34,400 nt of DNA, taken from assembly GCA_013153035.1 (NCBI GenBank), contig JAADFF010000046.1:1-34400 (forward strand), written 5' to 3'. The stretch is from Dictyoglomota bacterium (GTDB lineage Bacteria > Coprothermobacterota > Coprothermobacteria > Coprothermobacterales > JAADFF01). Both the position numbers and the translations under genes were made by a program. Of this stretch, positions 1 through 8,600 are shown piece by piece. Every line of letters starts with the position of its first letter. The first letter of the stretch is position 1. The notes under the pieces are model-generated. The model was not told the origin of the DNA. It saw nothing but the letters and a program-made list of their open reading frames with translations, and did no database searches.

Positions 1-2
1 CA

Positions 3-353
3 GAGTGGGATGATACATACGAGTTTCCACCGTATATCAAGTTCTTGCCAGAGCAGATGAGAAGGGAACTGACCAAGGCCCGCGAAGATTATGGGAAAAT
101 TGTTTGCAGGTGCAGACAGGTTAGTGAAGGGGAGATTGTTGATGTTATTAGACTGACTCCCGGTGTTAACGATGTCGATGCCATCAAGAGAAGACTTGGT
201 GTAACAGGTGGCCATTGTGGTGGCACTTACTGTCTGCCTAAGATTATGGAGATATTGGCTAGAGAAAAAGGTATTCTTCCCCAATATGTAAAGAAATCTG
301 CCGATAAAGAAAAGGCCTTTTTTGTTTCTGTAAAAGGTGGTGATGTCAGGTGA
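3..353 (+). CDS. GlpA-like FAD oxidoreductase, C-terminal end with BFD-like [2Fe-2S] domain (5' truncated)
   Basis: The reading frame is open from base 3, so the gene begins outside the window; the TTG at 45 is internal and not a credible start. The visible 116 residues hold a BFD-type [2Fe-2S]-binding module: VCRCRQVSEGEI supplies a Cys-x-Cys pair and GGHCGGTYC supplies Cys-x4-Cys, in the order and spacing seen at the C-terminus of anaerobic glycerol-3-phosphate dehydrogenase GlpA and related flavoproteins. The expected role is FAD-dependent oxidation of glycerol-3-phosphate to dihydroxyacetone phosphate, but the FAD and substrate domains are not visible. It overlaps the next gene by 4 bp (GTGA), and the following two genes are the usual partners of such dehydrogenases. 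Family is fairly sure; substrate is inferred from the trio. Confidence 0.75.
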   Translation, partial: EWDDTYEFPPYIKFLPEQMRRELTKAREDYGKIVCRCRQVSEGEIVDVIRLTPGVNDVDAIKRRLGVTGGHCGGTYCLPKIMEILAREKGILPQYVKKSADKEKAFFVSVKGGDVR

Positions 354-1576
354 AAGTTGCCGTTATAGGTGCAGGTAGTGCCGGTATGGAGGCTGCCAAG
401 ACACTTGCCAGTAATGGTGTTAAAACAGTTCTTGTTGATGTAGAGGAGCGTATGGGAGGCATACTTAACCAGTGTATTCATCCAGGCTTTGGGCTTCATA
501 TGTTTGGTGAAGAGCTGACCGGCCCTGAATTTGCTCAACGTCTGGAAGATACTATAAAAGATTTAAATATTGATGTTAGAACCAATACCTATGTCAAAGC
601 TTTACAGGTAAAAGATGGTAAGAAATCGTTGGTGCTTCAGGCTCCGAAACTTGGAGAATACGAAGAGGAGTTTGACAAAATTATTATTGCCACAGGTGCA
701 AGAGAGCGCACACCGGCCGGTATACTGACACCAGGTCACCGAGTTGCCGGTATTTATACAGCTGGATTGGCACAGACATTTACCAATATAAAGGGGTGGC
801 TTCCAGGAAATAAAGTGCTTATAGTCGGTTCAGGCGATGTGGGACTTATTATGGCAAGAAGACTGACCCTTGAAGGAGCAGAAGTTGTTGGTGTTATTGA
901 AATCAATCCATTTCCCGGAGGTCTTCCCCGTAATGTGAAGGCCTGTCTTGAAGATTTTGGTATACCTCTTTATTTATCAAGAAAAGTTATTCATATAGAG
1001 GGTAAAGATGGAAGAGTGCATAAGGTTTATGTGGCAAAGGTAGATGAACAGTGGAATATTATCTCTGACGATTATGAAGTGTTTGAGGTGGATACCGTTC
1101 TTTTCTCTGTAGGCCTTATACCAAACACCGGTCTTCTCAAACACTATGTTCCTATCAAGAAGGGGTTTTATGTAGACTTCGACCAAAACTTTATGACAGA
1201 TATACCGGGTGTACATATCATAGGCAATAGTGCAATGATATTCGACCTTGCTGATCATGCGTCACTGTCAGGTAAAATGGCGGCCAATGCTATTTTGTCG
1301 GAAATAGTAATAGATAAGAAAATTCCTGTTGTATCCGAAGGTCTTACTGTATATCCTTCTCATATTACTTTGCCACTTTTAGAGAACTGTGTAAAGATAT
1401 TTATTCGTGTAAGAAGACCTGTTGCTTCTGCCACTATACATGTGTCCACTGATCACGGCCAGATAAAACACGAGATAAAAGATATTGTGCCAGCCCAGAT
1501 GCTTGAAGTGTGTGTGCCCGGTGATATGTTAAAAACGGCCTTTGCATTGAATGTGGCATTGGAGGTGCATGAATAA
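350..1576 (+). CDS. NAD(P)/FAD-dependent oxidoreductase, partner of GlpA-like dehydrogenase
   Basis: This is a 408-residue pyridine-nucleotide-disulfide-type flavoprotein. The N-terminus has the FAD dinucleotide-binding loop GAGSAGMEAAK (residues 7-17) followed by the acidic strand end LVDVEE. A second Rossmann loop, GSGDVGLIMARR, near residue 161 should bind NAD(P). ATGARERTP and a late GN near residue 293 complete the FAD pattern. The GGILNQCIHPGFG segment after the first strand is characteristic of the subgroup that lies beside GlpA-like dehydrogenases and DUF1667 proteins. It probably passes electrons between the dehydrogenase and NAD(P)H or another carrier. The GTG start overlaps the upstream stop (GTGA) and the stop shares its last base with the next ATG (TAATG), so the three proteins are translationally coupled. 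The exact electron acceptor cannot be read from sequence. Confidence 0.85.
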   Translation: MKVAVIGAGSAGMEAAKTLASNGVKTVLVDVEERMGGILNQCIHPGFGLHMFGEELTGPEFAQRLEDTIKDLNIDVRTNTYVKALQVKDGKKSLVLQAPKLGEYEEEFDKIIIATGARERTPAGILTPGHRVAGIYTAGLAQTFTNIKGWLPGNKVLIVGSGDVGLIMARRLTLEGAEVVGVIEINPFPGGLPRNVKACLEDFGIPLYLSRKVIHIEGKDGRVHKVYVAKVDEQWNIISDDYEVFEVDTVLFSVGLIPNTGLLKHYVPIKKGFYVDFDQNFMTDIPGVHIIGNSAMIFDLADHASLSGKMAANAILSEIVIDKKIPVVSEGLTVYPSHITLPLLENCVKIFIRVRRPVASATIHVSTDHGQIKHEIKDIVPAQMLEVCVPGDMLKTAFALNVALEVHE

Positions 1577-1947
1577 TGAGGCGTCAATGTAAGTGCATAA
1601 TGTGTCCTGTAGGGTGTGAAATAGAGATTGTTCTTGATGACAGTGGGAATGTTGTTGAAGTTATTGGAGGTCTATGTGAAAGGGGAAGAAACTTTGCCAA
1701 AGAGACAGCTGGTCAGAATATGCAGATTGTAACAACAACAATAAAGCTGGCGAAACCTGTAGGAGAGGTTAGGGTAGTGCCCGTAAAAACACTTACTCCT
1801 GTGCCTGTATCCCAGATGAAGGAGGTTGTTTCTTATCTTAAAACACTTGTTGTGCAACCACCTGTAAAAGTGGGAGATGTTATAGCTGATAATATCGGAG
1901 GTAAGTATATAATAGTTGTAGCCACTCGTTCCGTTGGAACCTCTTGA
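1576..1947 (+). CDS. DUF1667 family cysteine-rich protein
   Basis: This 123-residue protein starts with a cysteine cluster, [10 protein letters not shown] (residues 5-14), and has another cysteine in [13 protein letters not shown] near residue 34, the signature of DUF1667. The pattern resembles the [4Fe-4S] motifs at the start of molybdopterin oxidoreductases, so an iron-sulfur cluster is plausible though not shown. Members are nearly always encoded beside a GlpA-like dehydrogenase and an FAD/NAD oxidoreductase, as here, so it is likely the third component of that complex. Its ATG shares one base with the upstream stop. The stop TGA is embedded in the -35 box of the tRNA promoter. Confidence 0.85.
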   Translation: MRRQCKCIMCPVGCEIEIVLDDSGNVVEVIGGLCERGRNFAKETAGQNMQIVTTTIKLAKPVGEVRVVPVKTLTPVPVSQMKEVVSYLKTLVVQPPVKVGDVIADNIGGKYIIVVATRSVGTS

Positions 1948-1972
1948 CATACTGGAAGCTTCCTTGTATAAT
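1944..1972 (+). promoter_or_regulatory. Consensus sigma-70-type promoter for tRNA-Pro
   Basis: TTGACA (1944-1949) is followed by exactly 17 bases and TATAAT (1967-1972): both hexamers are perfect and the spacing is ideal. Initiation would fall near 1979, about 10 bases before the mature tRNA. The -35 box contains the stop codon of the DUF1667 gene. Confidence 0.9.
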
Positions 1973-1989
1973 TTATTTGCTTGGTCGGT

Positions 1990-2066
1990 CGGGGCGTAGC
2001 GCAGCCAGGTAGCGCACTCGTTTGGGGTGCGAGTGGTCGGCGGTTCAAATCCGCCCGCCCCGACCA
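1990..2066 (+). tRNA. tRNA-Pro (anticodon GGG)
   Basis: The sequence folds as a complete cloverleaf of 77 bases with encoded CCA. The acceptor arms CGGGGCG (1990-1996) and CGCCCCG (2056-2062) pair perfectly. The D stem is GCGC/GCGC, and the anticodon stem 2017-2021/2029-2033 has one U-G pair. The loop is TTGGGGT with U33 at 2023, anticodon GGG at 2024-2026 and G37. The T arm GGCGG/CCGCC closes the TTCAAAT loop. The discriminator is A2063 and CCA is 2064-2066. Anticodon GGG with G37 specifies proline (CCC/CCU codons). The leader bases GGT (1987-1989) could extend the acceptor helix by pairing with ACC of the 3' end. Confidence 0.97.
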
Positions 2067-2077
2067 TTTTTGTTTTT
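2067..2077 (+). terminator. T-rich tract after tRNA-Pro
   Basis: Two T5 runs separated by one G directly follow the CCA end. With the acceptor or T stem acting as the hairpin, this could end the tRNA transcript. No separate terminator hairpin is seen before gap. Confidence 0.35.
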
Positions 2078-2140
2078 GAAACTTAAATATTCCACAATAT
2101 GCGATTTTTCCTCCTTTTATTCGATAATAAATGCAAGGTC

Positions 2141-2169
2141 TTGCTGGTACATACTTATTGATGTATACT
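2141..2169 (+). promoter_or_regulatory. Probable promoter of the gap operon
   Basis: TTGCTG (2141-2146), 17 bases, then TATACT (2164-2169). The -10 box matches five of six consensus bases; the -35 box is weak. Initiation near 2176 would give a leader of about 55 bases. The rest of the 2078-2231 interval is AT-rich and shows no convincing riboswitch or operator. Confidence 0.4.
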
Positions 2170-2198
2170 TATTTCCTTAAGGGTGATAAAATTGATAA

Positions 2199-3242
<1,044 letters not shown>

Positions 3243-3247
3243 TAGCC

Positions 3248-4444
3248 ATGGAGCTGCACAAACTTGATGAAGTTAAGGTTAAAGGTAAAAGAGTGCTGGT
3301 AAGGGTGGACTTTAATGTCCCCCTTACCAGCGATGGTGAAGTTGCCGATGATACACGTATAAATGCAGCAATACCTACCATTACCCATCTAATGAAGAAT
3401 GGAGCAAAAATTATTCTTGTATCCCATTTGGGAAGACCTAAGGGACAAAGAAAACCTGAGCTGTCCTTAGTACCTGTTGCAAAGAGATTGGCTAATATTC
3501 TTCGTAAAGAGGTATTGTTCGTTCCTGATGTTATAGGAGAAGAGGTTGAAATGGCTGTTTCTTCACTTGAAGAAGGCGATGTTCTCATGCTTGAGAATGT
3601 GCGTTTCTATCCAGAGGAAGAGAAAAATGATCCTGAATTTGCCAGGAAACTTGCGTCTTTGGGAGATATATTTGTTTCCGATGCTTTTTCTGTCGCACAT
3701 AGATCCCATGCCTCTAATGTTGGTGTAGCTCAATATCTTAAGGCATATGCTGGTTTTCTTATGATAAAAGAGATAGAAAATCTTGGTATGCTACTTGATC
3801 CATCGGATGAGCTAAGACCATACTATGTCATTATGGGAGGGGCCAAGGTTTCCGATAAAATTGGTGTTATTGACAATATCCTTGACAAAGTAGACGGGCT
3901 CTTTATTGGTGGGGGCATGGTCTTTACATTCCTCAAGGCTAAGGGGTATGAAATCGGTAGATCTTTGCTAGAAGAAGATTATATTGAATACGCCAAAGAG
4001 GTTATGAAAAAAGCCGAAGAGACAGGCAAGAAAATTGTTTTGCCTACTGATATTGTGGTAGCCGATAGCATTGATGCAGACACCGGTGAGGTTGTTCCCG
4101 TAGATGCTATTCCTGCCGATAAGATGGGCCTTGATATTGGTCCTGAGAGCATAGAGCTTTTCAAGAAAGAGCTTGCCGATGGAAAACTTGTATTCTGGAA
4201 TGGACCTATGGGTGTATTTGAAAAAGACGCATTTGCCGAGGGTACCAAGGCTATTGCAGAGTACCTTGCCCAGAAGTGTGAAAAGGGTGAGATGAAAGTT
4301 GTACTTGGTGGAGGCGATTCTGCAGCAGCAGCACATAAGTTTGGGGTAGCTGATAAGTATACCCATGTATCTACTGGCGGAGGTGCTTCCCTGAAATTCT
4401 TAGAGGGTAAGACGCTTCCTGGTATACAGGTTCTTTATTGGTGA
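3248..4444 (+). CDS. pgk: Phosphoglycerate kinase
   Basis: Phosphoglycerate kinase transfers phosphate from 1,3-bisphosphoglycerate to ADP. The 398-residue protein has RVDFNVPL near the N-terminus, SHLGRPKG, the hinge and nucleotide-site motifs GGAKVSDKIGVI and WNGPMGVFE, and the C-terminal GGGDSAAA and STGGGASLEFL-type segment (here STGGGASLKFL). I prefer the ATG at 3248: it gives the same distance to KGKRVLVRVDF as I recall for the T. maritima enzyme. A GTG at 3239 overlapping the gap stop (GTGA) is the alternative, but its AAGGGG sits only two bases upstream. Unlike Thermotoga, Pgk is not fused to triosephosphate isomerase here; tpiA follows 12 bases later. A strong hairpin lies in codons about 17-28. 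Confidence 0.97.
   Translation: MELHKLDEVKVKGKRVLVRVDFNVPLTSDGEVADDTRINAAIPTITHLMKNGAKIILVSHLGRPKGQRKPELSLVPVAKRLANILRKEVLFVPDVIGEEVEMAVSSLEEGDVLMLENVRFYPEEEKNDPEFARKLASLGDIFVSDAFSVAHRSHASNVGVAQYLKAYAGFLMIKEIENLGMLLDPSDELRPYYVIMGGAKVSDKIGVIDNILDKVDGLFIGGGMVFTFLKAKGYEIGRSLLEEDYIEYAKEVMKKAEETGKKIVLPTDIVVADSIDADTGEVVPVDAIPADKMGLDIGPESIELFKKELADGKLVFWNGPMGVFEKDAFAEGTKAIAEYLAQKCEKGEMKVVLGGGDSAAAAHKFGVADKYTHVSTGGGASLKFLEGKTLPGIQVLYW
3295..3331. repeat. Near-perfect inverted repeat / hairpin inside the pgk start region
   Basis: The left arm 3295-3310 and right arm 3317-3331 form 15 base pairs with one bulged T (3306) around the six-base loop TTTAAT. The outer arms are GCTGGTAAGGG and CCCTTACCAGC. 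The element encodes the conserved VLVRVDFNVPL segment using C- and G-rich codons (GTC CCC CTT ACC AGC) unlike most of the gene. No T-run follows, so it is not a simple terminator. Confidence 0.8.
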
Positions 4445-4456
4445 GGGGGTGTTTCT

Positions 4457-5215
4457 GTGAGAAAGACTATTGTTGCCGGCAATTGGAAAATGAATGGCTC
4501 TACACTAATGACAAAGAAAATTATTATAGGTACAATGGCTCGTCTATGGGATGTAGACTTTAATGAAAACCTTGAGGTGGTATTTATTCCGCCGTTTATA
4601 TATATTCCTATAGCTTCTGATCTTGTTAAAGATAGCAGATATGAGATTGGTGCCCAGAATATGTACTTTGAAGACAAGGGAGCATTTACTGGTGAAATTG
4701 CACCTGATATGCTCAAGGATTTTGATGTCAAGTATGTTGTGTTAGGTCACTCCGAGCGCCGTCATATCTTTGGAGAATCCAATGAGATGGTAGCCAAAAA
4801 GGTAAAGAAGGCTGTAGAAAAAGAGCTTGTGCCTATACTGTGTGTTGGCGAGACACTGGAAGAGCGCGAAGAGGGTAAAACATGGGATGTAATTCGTGAG
4901 CAACTGGAGACAGCTCTTAGTCAGTTTGACACTTTGCCAGAGATTGTGATTGCCTATGAGCCTGTCTGGGCTATAGGTACTGGTAAGGCTGCAACTAAAG
5001 AAGATGCCGAAGAGGTTATCTCTAAGATTAGAAGCTGGATCAAAGAAAAATTTGGAACCGATGAGGTGTCAATACTCTATGGTGGTAGTGTGAAACCTGC
5101 CAATGTAGAAAACTTTGCCTCTTCCCAAGAAATAGATGGGGCACTTGTTGGAGGGGCTTCCCTAAAACCCGAAGATTTTGCTATAATTGTTAAAACATTT
5201 GTTGGAAGGGGTTGA
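4457..5215 (+). CDS. tpiA: Triosephosphate isomerase
   Basis: This 252-residue TIM interconverts dihydroxyacetone phosphate and glyceraldehyde-3-phosphate. The active-site residues are all present: Lys11 in GNWKMNG, His98 in VLGHSERR, and Glu168 in AYEPVWAIGTG. The phosphate loop YGGSVKPAN and the GALVGGASL end are intact. The start is GTG at 4457, with GAGGGGGT upstream at good spacing. It lies 12 bases after pgk and 6 before secG. It would draw dihydroxyacetone phosphate from the GlpA-type dehydrogenase set upstream. Confidence 0.98.
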   Translation: MRKTIVAGNWKMNGSTLMTKKIIIGTMARLWDVDFNENLEVVFIPPFIYIPIASDLVKDSRYEIGAQNMYFEDKGAFTGEIAPDMLKDFDVKYVVLGHSERRHIFGESNEMVAKKVKKAVEKELVPILCVGETLEEREEGKTWDVIREQLETALSQFDTLPEIVIAYEPVWAIGTGKAATKEDAEEVISKIRSWIKEKFGTDEVSILYGGSVKPANVENFASSQEIDGALVGGASLKPEDFAIIVKTFVGRG

Positions 5216-5221
5216 AGTGGG

Positions 5222-5437
5222 ATGAAGGAAGCAATAATGATTGGTGTTGCTATTGTCTCTGCAATACTTCTTATACTTATTGGTATACAGGAGCCCAAAG
5301 GAGAAGGACTGGGTGCTATTGGTGGTACAGCGTCTATTTTTCACGGTTCGTCTCCTAGACAAAAGTTACTAGACAAACTCATTATTGTGTTTGCTGTATT
5401 ATTTGCCGTTGGTGTGTTTGTTGCTGGTCTTATGTAA
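5222..5437 (+). CDS. secG: Preprotein translocase subunit SecG
   Basis: This 71-residue protein has two hydrophobic segments (about residues 4-22 and 52-70) joined by a glycine-rich loop, GEGLGAIGGTASIFHGSSPRQ, the hallmark of SecG. SecG is the small SecYEG channel subunit that assists SecA-driven export. A secG gene just after tpiA is a common arrangement in Firmicutes and relatives. GAAGTGGG precedes the ATG. Confidence 0.92.
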   Translation: MKEAIMIGVAIVSAILLILIGIQEPKGEGLGAIGGTASIFHGSSPRQKLLDKLIIVFAVLFAVGVFVAGLM

Positions 5438-5466
5438 GACTGGCTAAAACAATAAAAACAAAAAAA

Positions 5467-5522
5467 CCTAGTTCTGGGAAGGACCGTAGAGTCCTATCTC
5501 GGGCTATGGAGGAGGTGCGATT
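5467..5522 (+). promoter_or_regulatory. rpsO leader with small hairpin and strong Shine-Dalgarno
   Basis: A five-base-pair hairpin (AGGAC 5480-5484, GTCCT 5491-5495, six-base loop) lies upstream of a near-perfect Shine-Dalgarno AGGAGGTG (5510-5517). TCCT at 5492-5495 could instead pair with AGGA at 5510-5513, so the hairpin and SD sequestration are mutually exclusive. S15 represses its own mRNA through leader structures in several bacteria, but the pairing here is short and the call is tentative. Confidence 0.35.
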
Positions 5523-5789
5523 ATGTTTAACAAGGAGATTAAACAGCAGATTATTAAGGAGTTTGGTAAACACGAGGGAGACACAGGTTCTACAGAGGTG
5601 CAGGTGGCTATTTTGACAGCCAGAATCAAGCATCTTACAGAGCACCTGAAACAGCATCCCCACGATTACCACTCCAAGAGGGGCTTGCTGAAGCTTGTTG
5701 GTCGTAGAAAAAAGCTTCTCAAGTACCTCAAGAGGAAGGACATGGAAGCCTACCTATCTCTTATTAACCGTCTCGGCTTGAAGAGATAA
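5523..5789 (+). CDS. rpsO: Small ribosomal subunit protein uS15
   Basis: This 88-residue protein has normal S15 length and its hallmarks: the [17 protein letters not shown] segment, [19 protein letters not shown], and the basic [11 protein letters not shown] stretch. It binds the central domain of 16S rRNA early in assembly of the small subunit. It precedes pnp, the classic rpsO-pnp pairing. An 8-bp inverted repeat (TATCTCTT 5755-5762, AAGAGATA 5781-5788) spans its end with an 18-base loop, which is within chance expectation. Confidence 0.98.
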   Translation: MFNKEIKQQIIKEFGKHEGDTGSTEVQVAILTARIKHLTEHLKQHPHDYHSKRGLLKLVGRRKKLLKYLKRKDMEAYLSLINRLGLKR

Positions 5790-5826
5790 ATTGGGTTGGG
5801 CTCCGTGGAAAGGAAGTGAACAAGGT

Positions 5827-8070
5827 ATGGAGAGAAAAAAGATTATAGAAGTAGTAGAACTAGAAGAGGGTAAACAGATAGTCTTTGAAACAGGCTATGT
5901 GGGTTTACAGGCAAATGGTTCTGTATTCGCTAAAATAGGAGATACAGTGGCCTTTGTTGCATCTGTTATGAGTAAGGAGCCCAGATTGGACATTGATTTC
6001 TTCCCTCTACTAGTTGAGTACGAAGAAAAACAGTATGCCGTTGGTAAGATACCTGGCGGTTTCTTTAAGAGGGAAGGAAAACCTTCCGAAGCTGAGATTT
6101 TGAGGGCGAGATTGATTGACAGATCAATCCGCCCTCTTTTCCCTGAAGAGATGCGCAATGATGTAGAAGTTATTGCTATGATTCTTGCCAGTGATAGCAC
6201 TAATCCACCAGAAATCGCAGCTATGAATGGTGCTTCGGCAGCACTGTATATCTCTGATATCCCGTTTAATCATCCATTTGGTGCTGTAAGGGTTGGACTT
6301 ATTGATGGTAAATTCGTAATAAACCCAACATTTGAAGAGTTAGAGAAGTCTGATTTGGACTTAGTTGTTGCCGGTATCGAAGATGGTATCGTAATGGTTG
6401 AGGCAGGCGCACGAGAGGTTTCCGAAGACACAATGATAGAGGCAATGAAATTTGCCCACGAGTATATCAAGAAGATTATTGCTGGTATTAAGAGACTTCG
6501 CGAAAAAGCTGGAAAAGAGAAGGCTGAAGTGCCACTTGTAGAAATACCAGAAGACCTTAGAGAGTTCATTATGTCTTACAAAGACGAGATACTTGCTGCA
6601 CTACTTGAGGTTGAAAAGAAAGCAAGAGAAAAGAAAGTTTCCGAGGTAAAGACCAAGATAAAAGAAGCAGTAGAGGAAAAGTGGGCCGAAAACGAAGACT
6701 ATATAAAGGTGTTTGATCTAGCCTTCAAAGAAGTAGAAAAGAAAATTGTTCGCCAGTATATGAAAGAAACAGGTAAGCGCGTGGATGGTAGAACATTTAA
6801 AGAGATTAGACCTCTCAGTGCTGAAAAGGGTGTTTTACCTGTTGTTCACGGTAGTGGTCTGTTTACAAGGGGGCAAACTCAGGTACTTAGCATTGCAACA
6901 TTGGGTAGTTTCTCTGATGTTCAAATTATTGATAGTATTAGCGTTCAGGAGGAGTTTAAGAGATTTATTCACCATTATGACTTTACACCGTTCTCTACCG
7001 GAGATATTAAGCCAAGAAGAGGTCCCAGTCGCCGTGAAATTGGTCACGGTGCGTTGGCAGAAAGAGCGCTTAAGTATCTTATTCCTTCTGAAGAAGAGTT
7101 CCCATATACTATTCGTGTAGTCAGTGAGGTTATGGAATCTAACGGTTCTACCTCAATGGCCAGTGTGTGTGCAAGTTCCATCGCACTGATGGATGCTGGT
7201 GTACCTATGCCCAAACATGTCGGTGGTATTGCTATGGGTCTTATCAAGGAAGATGACACCTTTATTATTCTTACAGATATCCAAGGACTTGAAGACCATC
7301 TTGGTGATATGGACTTTAAGGTGGCTGGTACCCGAGATGGTATTACAGCTCTCCAGCTCGATATTAAGGTCAAGGGTATCACATTTGAAATCATGAGACA
7401 GGCGCTGTATCAGGCTAAAGAGGCAAGATATCAGATACTTGATGTCCTTTATCAGGCTATTCCTGCTCCAGATGAGATTCCTGAAACAGCTGATAAGATT
7501 TTCTATATGCAAGTTCCCGTTGAAAAGATTGGGGAAATCATTGGACCCGGTGGAAGGGTTATTAAAAAGATTATTGCCGACGCAGGTGTAGAAATAGATA
7601 TCAATGATGAAGATGGAAAAGTTTTCATCAAGGGCAAACATATGAGCAACATAGAAAGAGCTAAACAGATTATCGAAGCTATTGTTAGAGAACTGCATGA
7701 AGGTGATGTTATAGATGGTAAAGTTACACGTATTGATCCCAAACTTGGTATTTTCCTCGAGATAGCACCTGGCAAAGAGGGATTACTCAGAGTAGATGAT
7801 CTCAGCCCAAATAGACTTGTTTCCGTCAATGACTTTGCTAAGATAGGAGATACGATCCGAGTGATTGTCAAAAGTATAGATGCTATGGGCCGTATAAACT
7901 TCACCCGCAGAGGTCTCGAAGAATGGAAGAAGGAAGAAGAAGAAGCTCGCAAGACAGGTAATCTCCGGGTTCCAAGACCCCCAAGGCAATCCCATGGTCG
8001 TAGACATGATAATAGAAGAGATAATAGGGGACATGGAGGCAGAAGAGACGGAGGCAGGCGAGACGGATAG
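5827..8070 (+). CDS. pnp: Polyribonucleotide nucleotidyltransferase (PNPase)
   Basis: PNPase degrades RNA 3'-to-5' by phosphorolysis. The 747 residues show an RNase PH domain, an alpha-helical linker rich in Lys/Glu, a second RNase PH domain ([36 protein letters not shown]), a KH domain with [11 protein letters not shown], an S1 domain ([11 protein letters not shown] to [11 protein letters not shown]), and an Arg/Gly/Asp-rich tail. I prefer ATG 5827, preceded by AGGAAGTGA, over the TTG at 5791, which would add an implausible GWAPWKG extension. The tail (HDNRRDNRG, then two GRRDG units) looks disordered and RNA-binding, as in some RGG-type tails. It follows rpsO and ends at an intrinsic terminator. 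Confidence 0.97.
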   Translation: MERKKIIEVVELEEGKQIVFETGYVGLQANGSVFAKIGDTVAFVASVMSKEPRLDIDFFPLLVEYEEKQYAVGKIPGGFFKREGKPSEAEILRARLIDRSIRPLFPEEMRNDVEVIAMILASDSTNPPEIAAMNGASAALYISDIPFNHPFGAVRVGLIDGKFVINPTFEELEKSDLDLVVAGIEDGIVMVEAGAREVSEDTMIEAMKFAHEYIKKIIAGIKRLREKAGKEKAEVPLVEIPEDLREFIMSYKDEILAALLEVEKKAREKKVSEVKTKIKEAVEEKWAENEDYIKVFDLAFKEVEKKIVRQYMKETGKRVDGRTFKEIRPLSAEKGVLPVVHGSGLFTRGQTQVLSIATLGSFSDVQIIDSISVQEEFKRFIHHYDFTPFSTGDIKPRRGPSRREIGHGALAERALKYLIPSEEEFPYTIRVVSEVMESNGSTSMASVCASSIALMDAGVPMPKHVGGIAMGLIKEDDTFIILTDIQGLEDHLGDMDFKVAGTRDGITALQLDIKVKGITFEIMRQALYQAKEARYQILDVLYQAIPAPDEIPETADKIFYMQVPVEKIGEIIGPGGRVIKKIIADAGVEIDINDEDGKVFIKGKHMSNIERAKQIIEAIVRELHEGDVIDGKVTRIDPKLGIFLEIAPGKEGLLRVDDLSPNRLVSVNDFAKIGDTIRVIVKSIDAMGRINFTRRGLEEWKKEEEEARKTGNLRVPRPPRQSHGRRHDNRRDNRGHGGRRDGGRRDG
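6072..6140. repeat. Tandem hairpins inside pnp, the second followed by TTTT
   Basis: The first hairpin pairs GGAAGG (6072-6077) with CCTTCC (6082-6087) around AAAA. The second pairs 6102-6116 with 6123-6136: 14 base pairs (GAGGGCG, bulged A6109, GATTGAT; loop TGACAG), immediately followed by TTTT (6137-6140). It encodes the conserved [16 protein letters not shown] segment. The shape resembles an intrinsic terminator inside a coding region. Confidence 0.75.
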
Positions 8071-8089
8071 TATGAACGTTATTTATAGC

Positions 8090-8116
8090 GGGGGAGAGAT
8101 TATCTCCCCCTTTTTT
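8090..8116 (+). terminator. Intrinsic terminator after pnp
   Basis: GGGGGAGA (8090-8097) pairs perfectly with TCTCCCCC (8103-8110) around GATTA, followed by six T residues. It begins 19 bases after the pnp stop. Confidence 0.95.
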
Positions 8117-8129
8117 ATTTAGAGCTGGG

Positions 8130-8135
8130 TATAAT
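8130..8135 (+). promoter_or_regulatory. -10 box (TATAAT) of the dut transcript
   Basis: A perfect TATAAT follows the pnp terminator. At normal spacing the -35 region falls in the terminator's C/T run and is not recognisable. Initiation near 8142 would coincide with the ATG at 8142, which argues that translation starts at the GTG at 8157 instead. Confidence 0.45.
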
Positions 8136-8156
8136 ATTCACATGAGAGGTGATAGT

Positions 8157-8600
8157 GTGCAACGAATAGAAGTTAAAGTAAAGTTGAAACCCGGTGCCAA
8201 ATTGCCATTTTATGCAACAGATGGTTCTGTTGGCGCTGATTTATATGCATATCTTGAAGAACCTGTGGAACTCAAGCCTATGGAGCGATACATGGTTCCG
8301 ACGGGGGTGTCTATCGAATTGCCACCAGGCTATGAGGCACAAATTAGACCTCGGAGTGGACTTGCTGCCAAATATGGTATAACAACTCTTAACTCCCCAG
8401 GTACCATTGACTGGGATTATCGTGGTGAAATAAAAGTTATTCTCATTAACCTTGGTAACGAATCTTTTATCATTGAACCCGGCATGAGAATAGCTCAAAT
8501 GATTGTCGCTCCTGTTGTTATAGCAGAGTTTACAGTTGTAGACTCTCTATCAGATACCAGGCGTGGTGAAGGAGGTTTTGGACATAGTGGTACACGCTAA
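8157..8600 (+). CDS. dut: dUTP diphosphatase (dUTPase)
   Basis: The trimeric dUTPase hydrolyses dUTP to dUMP and diphosphate, keeping uracil out of DNA and feeding thymidylate synthesis. The five family motifs occur in order: [29 protein letters not shown] (uracil-recognising hairpin with the catalytic Asp), RIAQMIV, and the C-terminal arm [13 protein letters not shown]. From GTG 8157 the protein is 147 residues, a normal length; GAGAGGTGAT lies at correct spacing before it. The ATG at 8142 would sit at the predicted transcription start and lacks an SD. The 3' end overlaps the uracil-DNA glycosylase gene by 14 bases. Confidence 0.95.
   Translation: MQRIEVKVKLKPGAKLPFYATDGSVGADLYAYLEEPVELKPMERYMVPTGVSIELPPGYEAQIRPRSGLAAKYGITTLNSPGTIDWDYRGEIKVILINLGNESFIIEPGMRIAQMIVAPVVIAEFTVVDSLSDTRRGEGGFGHSGTR

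Noticed and set aside
227-538. Minus-strand open frame opposite the flavoprotein genes
   Set aside because: No SD, no family resemblance, and antisense to two well-supported coding regions.
1672-2067. Minus-strand open frame across the DUF1667 end and tRNA-Pro
   Set aside because: It runs through a complete tRNA and the antisense of a conserved gene; its start lies in the tRNA 3' end. A tRNA-derived spurious protein.
5421-5450. Promoter for rpsO (TTGCTG-N18-TAAAAC)
   Set aside because: Both boxes are weak and spacing is not ideal; secG-rpsO readthrough explains expression equally well.
5755-5788. Inverted repeat across the rpsO end as a terminator or RNase III site before pnp
   Set aside because: Only 8 bp with an 18-base loop and no T-tract; not above chance.
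5791-5826. TTG start for PNPase at 5791
   Set aside because: It has no SD, overlaps nothing conserved and would add an atypical Trp/Pro-rich start; ATG 5827 fits the family and has AGGAAGTGA.
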